From assembly GCF_018709685.1 (NCBI RefSeq), contig NZ_JABDHQ010000002.1, positions 62,001 through 126,000 on the forward strand: 64,000 nt of DNA, written 5' to 3'. The notes below the pieces were generated by a model that had not been told where the DNA came from, did not search any database, and saw only the letters and a list, made by a program, of their open reading frames with translations. Source of the DNA: Akkermansia muciniphila (GTDB lineage: Bacteria; Verrucomicrobiota; Verrucomicrobiia; Verrucomicrobiales; Akkermansiaceae). The position numbers and the translations under genes are program-made. Shown one piece after another: positions 62,989-64,000 of this stretch; position 1 is the first letter of the stretch; each line of letters opens with the position of its first letter.

Positions 62989-64000
62989 ATGCCTAAAGAC
63001 ACCTCCATCAAAAAAATTCTCGTGATCGGCTCCGGCCCGATCGTCATCGGCCAGGGTTGCGAATTCGACTACTCCGGCACCCAGGCCTGCAAAGCCCTCC
63101 GGGAAGAGGGTTATGAAGTGGTGCTGGTCAATTCCAATCCCGCCACGATCATGACGGATCCGGAGACCGCCCCCCGCACCTACATTGAACCGATCACTCC
63201 GGAGTTTGTGGAGAAGATTATCATCCGGGAGAAGCCGGACGCCCTTCTTCCCACCCTGGGCGGCCAGACAGCCCTGAACTGTGCCATGGAACTCTTCCGC
63301 AGCGGCGTGCTGGAACGGGAGAACGTGCGCATGATCGGTGCCAACGCGGACGCCATTGACCGCGGGGAGGACCGCAGCCTGTTCAAGGAGGCCATGATCC
63401 GCATCGGCCTGGACGTGCCGTGCTCCGGCATTGCCCACACAATGGAGGAGGCCCGGCAGGTGGCCCGGGACATCGGCACCTTCCCCCTCATCATACGCCC
63501 CGCCTTCACGCTGGGGGGCATGGGCGGCGGCGTGGCGTACAACAAGACGGAGTTTGAGGAAATCTGCGCCCGCGGGCTGGACCTCTCCCCCGTTTCGGAA
63601 ATCCTGATTGAAGAATCCCTGATCGGCTGGAAGGAGTTTGAAATGGAAGTCATGCGAGACCGCGCGGACAATTGCGTGGTGATCTGCTCCATTGAGAATA
63701 TCGACCCCATGGGCGTTCATACCGGAGATTCCATTACCGTGGCCCCCATCCAGACCCTGACGGACCGGGAATACCAGGTCATGCGGGACGCCTCCTTCGC
63801 CGTGATCCGGGAGATCGGCGTGGAGACGGGCGGCTCCAACATCCAGTTTGCCATTAATCCGACCAACGGGCGCATGATCGTCATTGAGATGAATCCCCGC
63901 GTTTCCCGTTCCTCCGCCCTGGCCTCCAAGGCCACCGGCTTCCCCATCGCGAAACTGGCCGCCAAGCTGGCCGTGGGCTACACGCTGGATGAATTGCGCA
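62989..64000 (+). CDS. carB: Carbamoyl-phosphate synthase large subunit (5' part)
   Basis: The first 337 residues are visible; the gene runs off the right edge (full CarB is about 1070). It starts [22 protein letters not shown], followed by '[20 protein letters not shown]' and '[10 protein letters not shown]', the pre-ATP-grasp block, then the first ATP-grasp domain with '[12 protein letters not shown]' and '[19 protein letters not shown]', where Glu and Asn hold magnesium-ATP. It makes carbamoyl phosphate from glutamine-derived ammonia for pyrimidines and arginine. It lies downstream of glutamine synthetase on the same strand, so readthrough could link it to nitrogen supply. No carA is in the window. 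Confidence 0.96.
   Translation, partial: MPKDTSIKKILVIGSGPIVIGQGCEFDYSGTQACKALREEGYEVVLVNSNPATIMTDPETAPRTYIEPITPEFVEKIIIREKPDALLPTLGGQTALNCAMELFRSGVLERENVRMIGANADAIDRGEDRSLFKEAMIRIGLDVPCSGIAHTMEEARQVARDIGTFPLIIRPAFTLGGMGGGVAYNKTEFEEICARGLDLSPVSEILIEESLIGWKEFEMEVMRDRADNCVVICSIENIDPMGVHTGDSITVAPIQTLTDREYQVMRDASFAVIREIGVETGGSNIQFAINPTNGRMIVIEMNPRVSRSSALASKATGFPIAKLAAKLAVGYTLDELR

Overview
The window is a gene-dense, GC-rich bacterial chromosome segment that most resembles Akkermansia or a close relative (Verrucomicrobiota). This rests on the combination of a PEP-CTERM/autotransporter-repeat surface protein, a type III glutamine synthetase with a sigma-54 promoter, a squalene/phytoene synthase, many lipoproteins with a Cys-Gly-Gly start, and few clear Shine-Dalgarno sites. 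It is inferred from protein content; no rRNA or tRNA gene was seen. There is no CRISPR array, insertion sequence or prophage.

Layout. 1-6.3 kb (minus): a MacB/LolCDE-like permease (cut by the window edge) with its ATPase, a TonB-dependent siderophore-type receptor, a TyrA-like dehydrogenase and a lipoprotein. 6.7-13.2 kb: an MFS-acyltransferase fusion overlapping a dCMP-deaminase-like gene, a lipoprotein, OsmC, and a DsbD/ScsB-like reductase. 13.3-20.1 kb (minus): a GDSL hydrolase, a 3'-5' exonuclease coupled to mutS, then rsfS coupled to ftsH. 20.3-22.1 kb (minus): an overlapping AAA ATPase and PD-(D/E)XK nuclease pair, a candidate defence module. 22.3-24.9 kb: menB, a membrane protein, and an AT-rich zeta-toxin-like pair bounded by an inverted repeat. 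25-32.3 kb: a membrane protein, then a divergent tripartite ABC efflux locus (TolC-like protein; lipoprotein, adaptor, ATPase, permease) flanked by further lipoproteins.

32.4-44.5 kb: a giant ABC-2 transporter with TerB-like and FHA-like N-terminal regions, a DUF6941-like protein, an SDR enzyme overlapping a GH75-chitosanase-like secreted protein, a squalene/phytoene synthase overlapped by a GAF/sigma-54 activator, a ClC family protein and an M15-type peptidase. 44.5-55.6 kb is the surface and secretion region: a beta-barrel protein, a secreted propeller protein with a small secreted partner, a PEP-CTERM protein whose promoter region carries two matched palindromes, and an AT-rich three-gene set of exported proteins, the middle one with a possible NlpC/P60-like domain. 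55.7-64 kb: gltB and glnN, transcribed divergently from near-identical sigma-54 promoters that share two enhancer-like inverted repeats, followed by the start of carB.

The clearest regulatory picture is nitrogen assimilation. gltB and glnN have matching -24/-12 elements, and two TTAC-N6-GTAA sites lie 33 bp apart midway between them. A third such site lies upstream of the sigma-54 activator gene at 40-41.7 kb. The strongest candidates for undescribed systems are the ATPase-nuclease pair, the three-gene exported cluster and the lipoprotein-associated ABC efflux locus.
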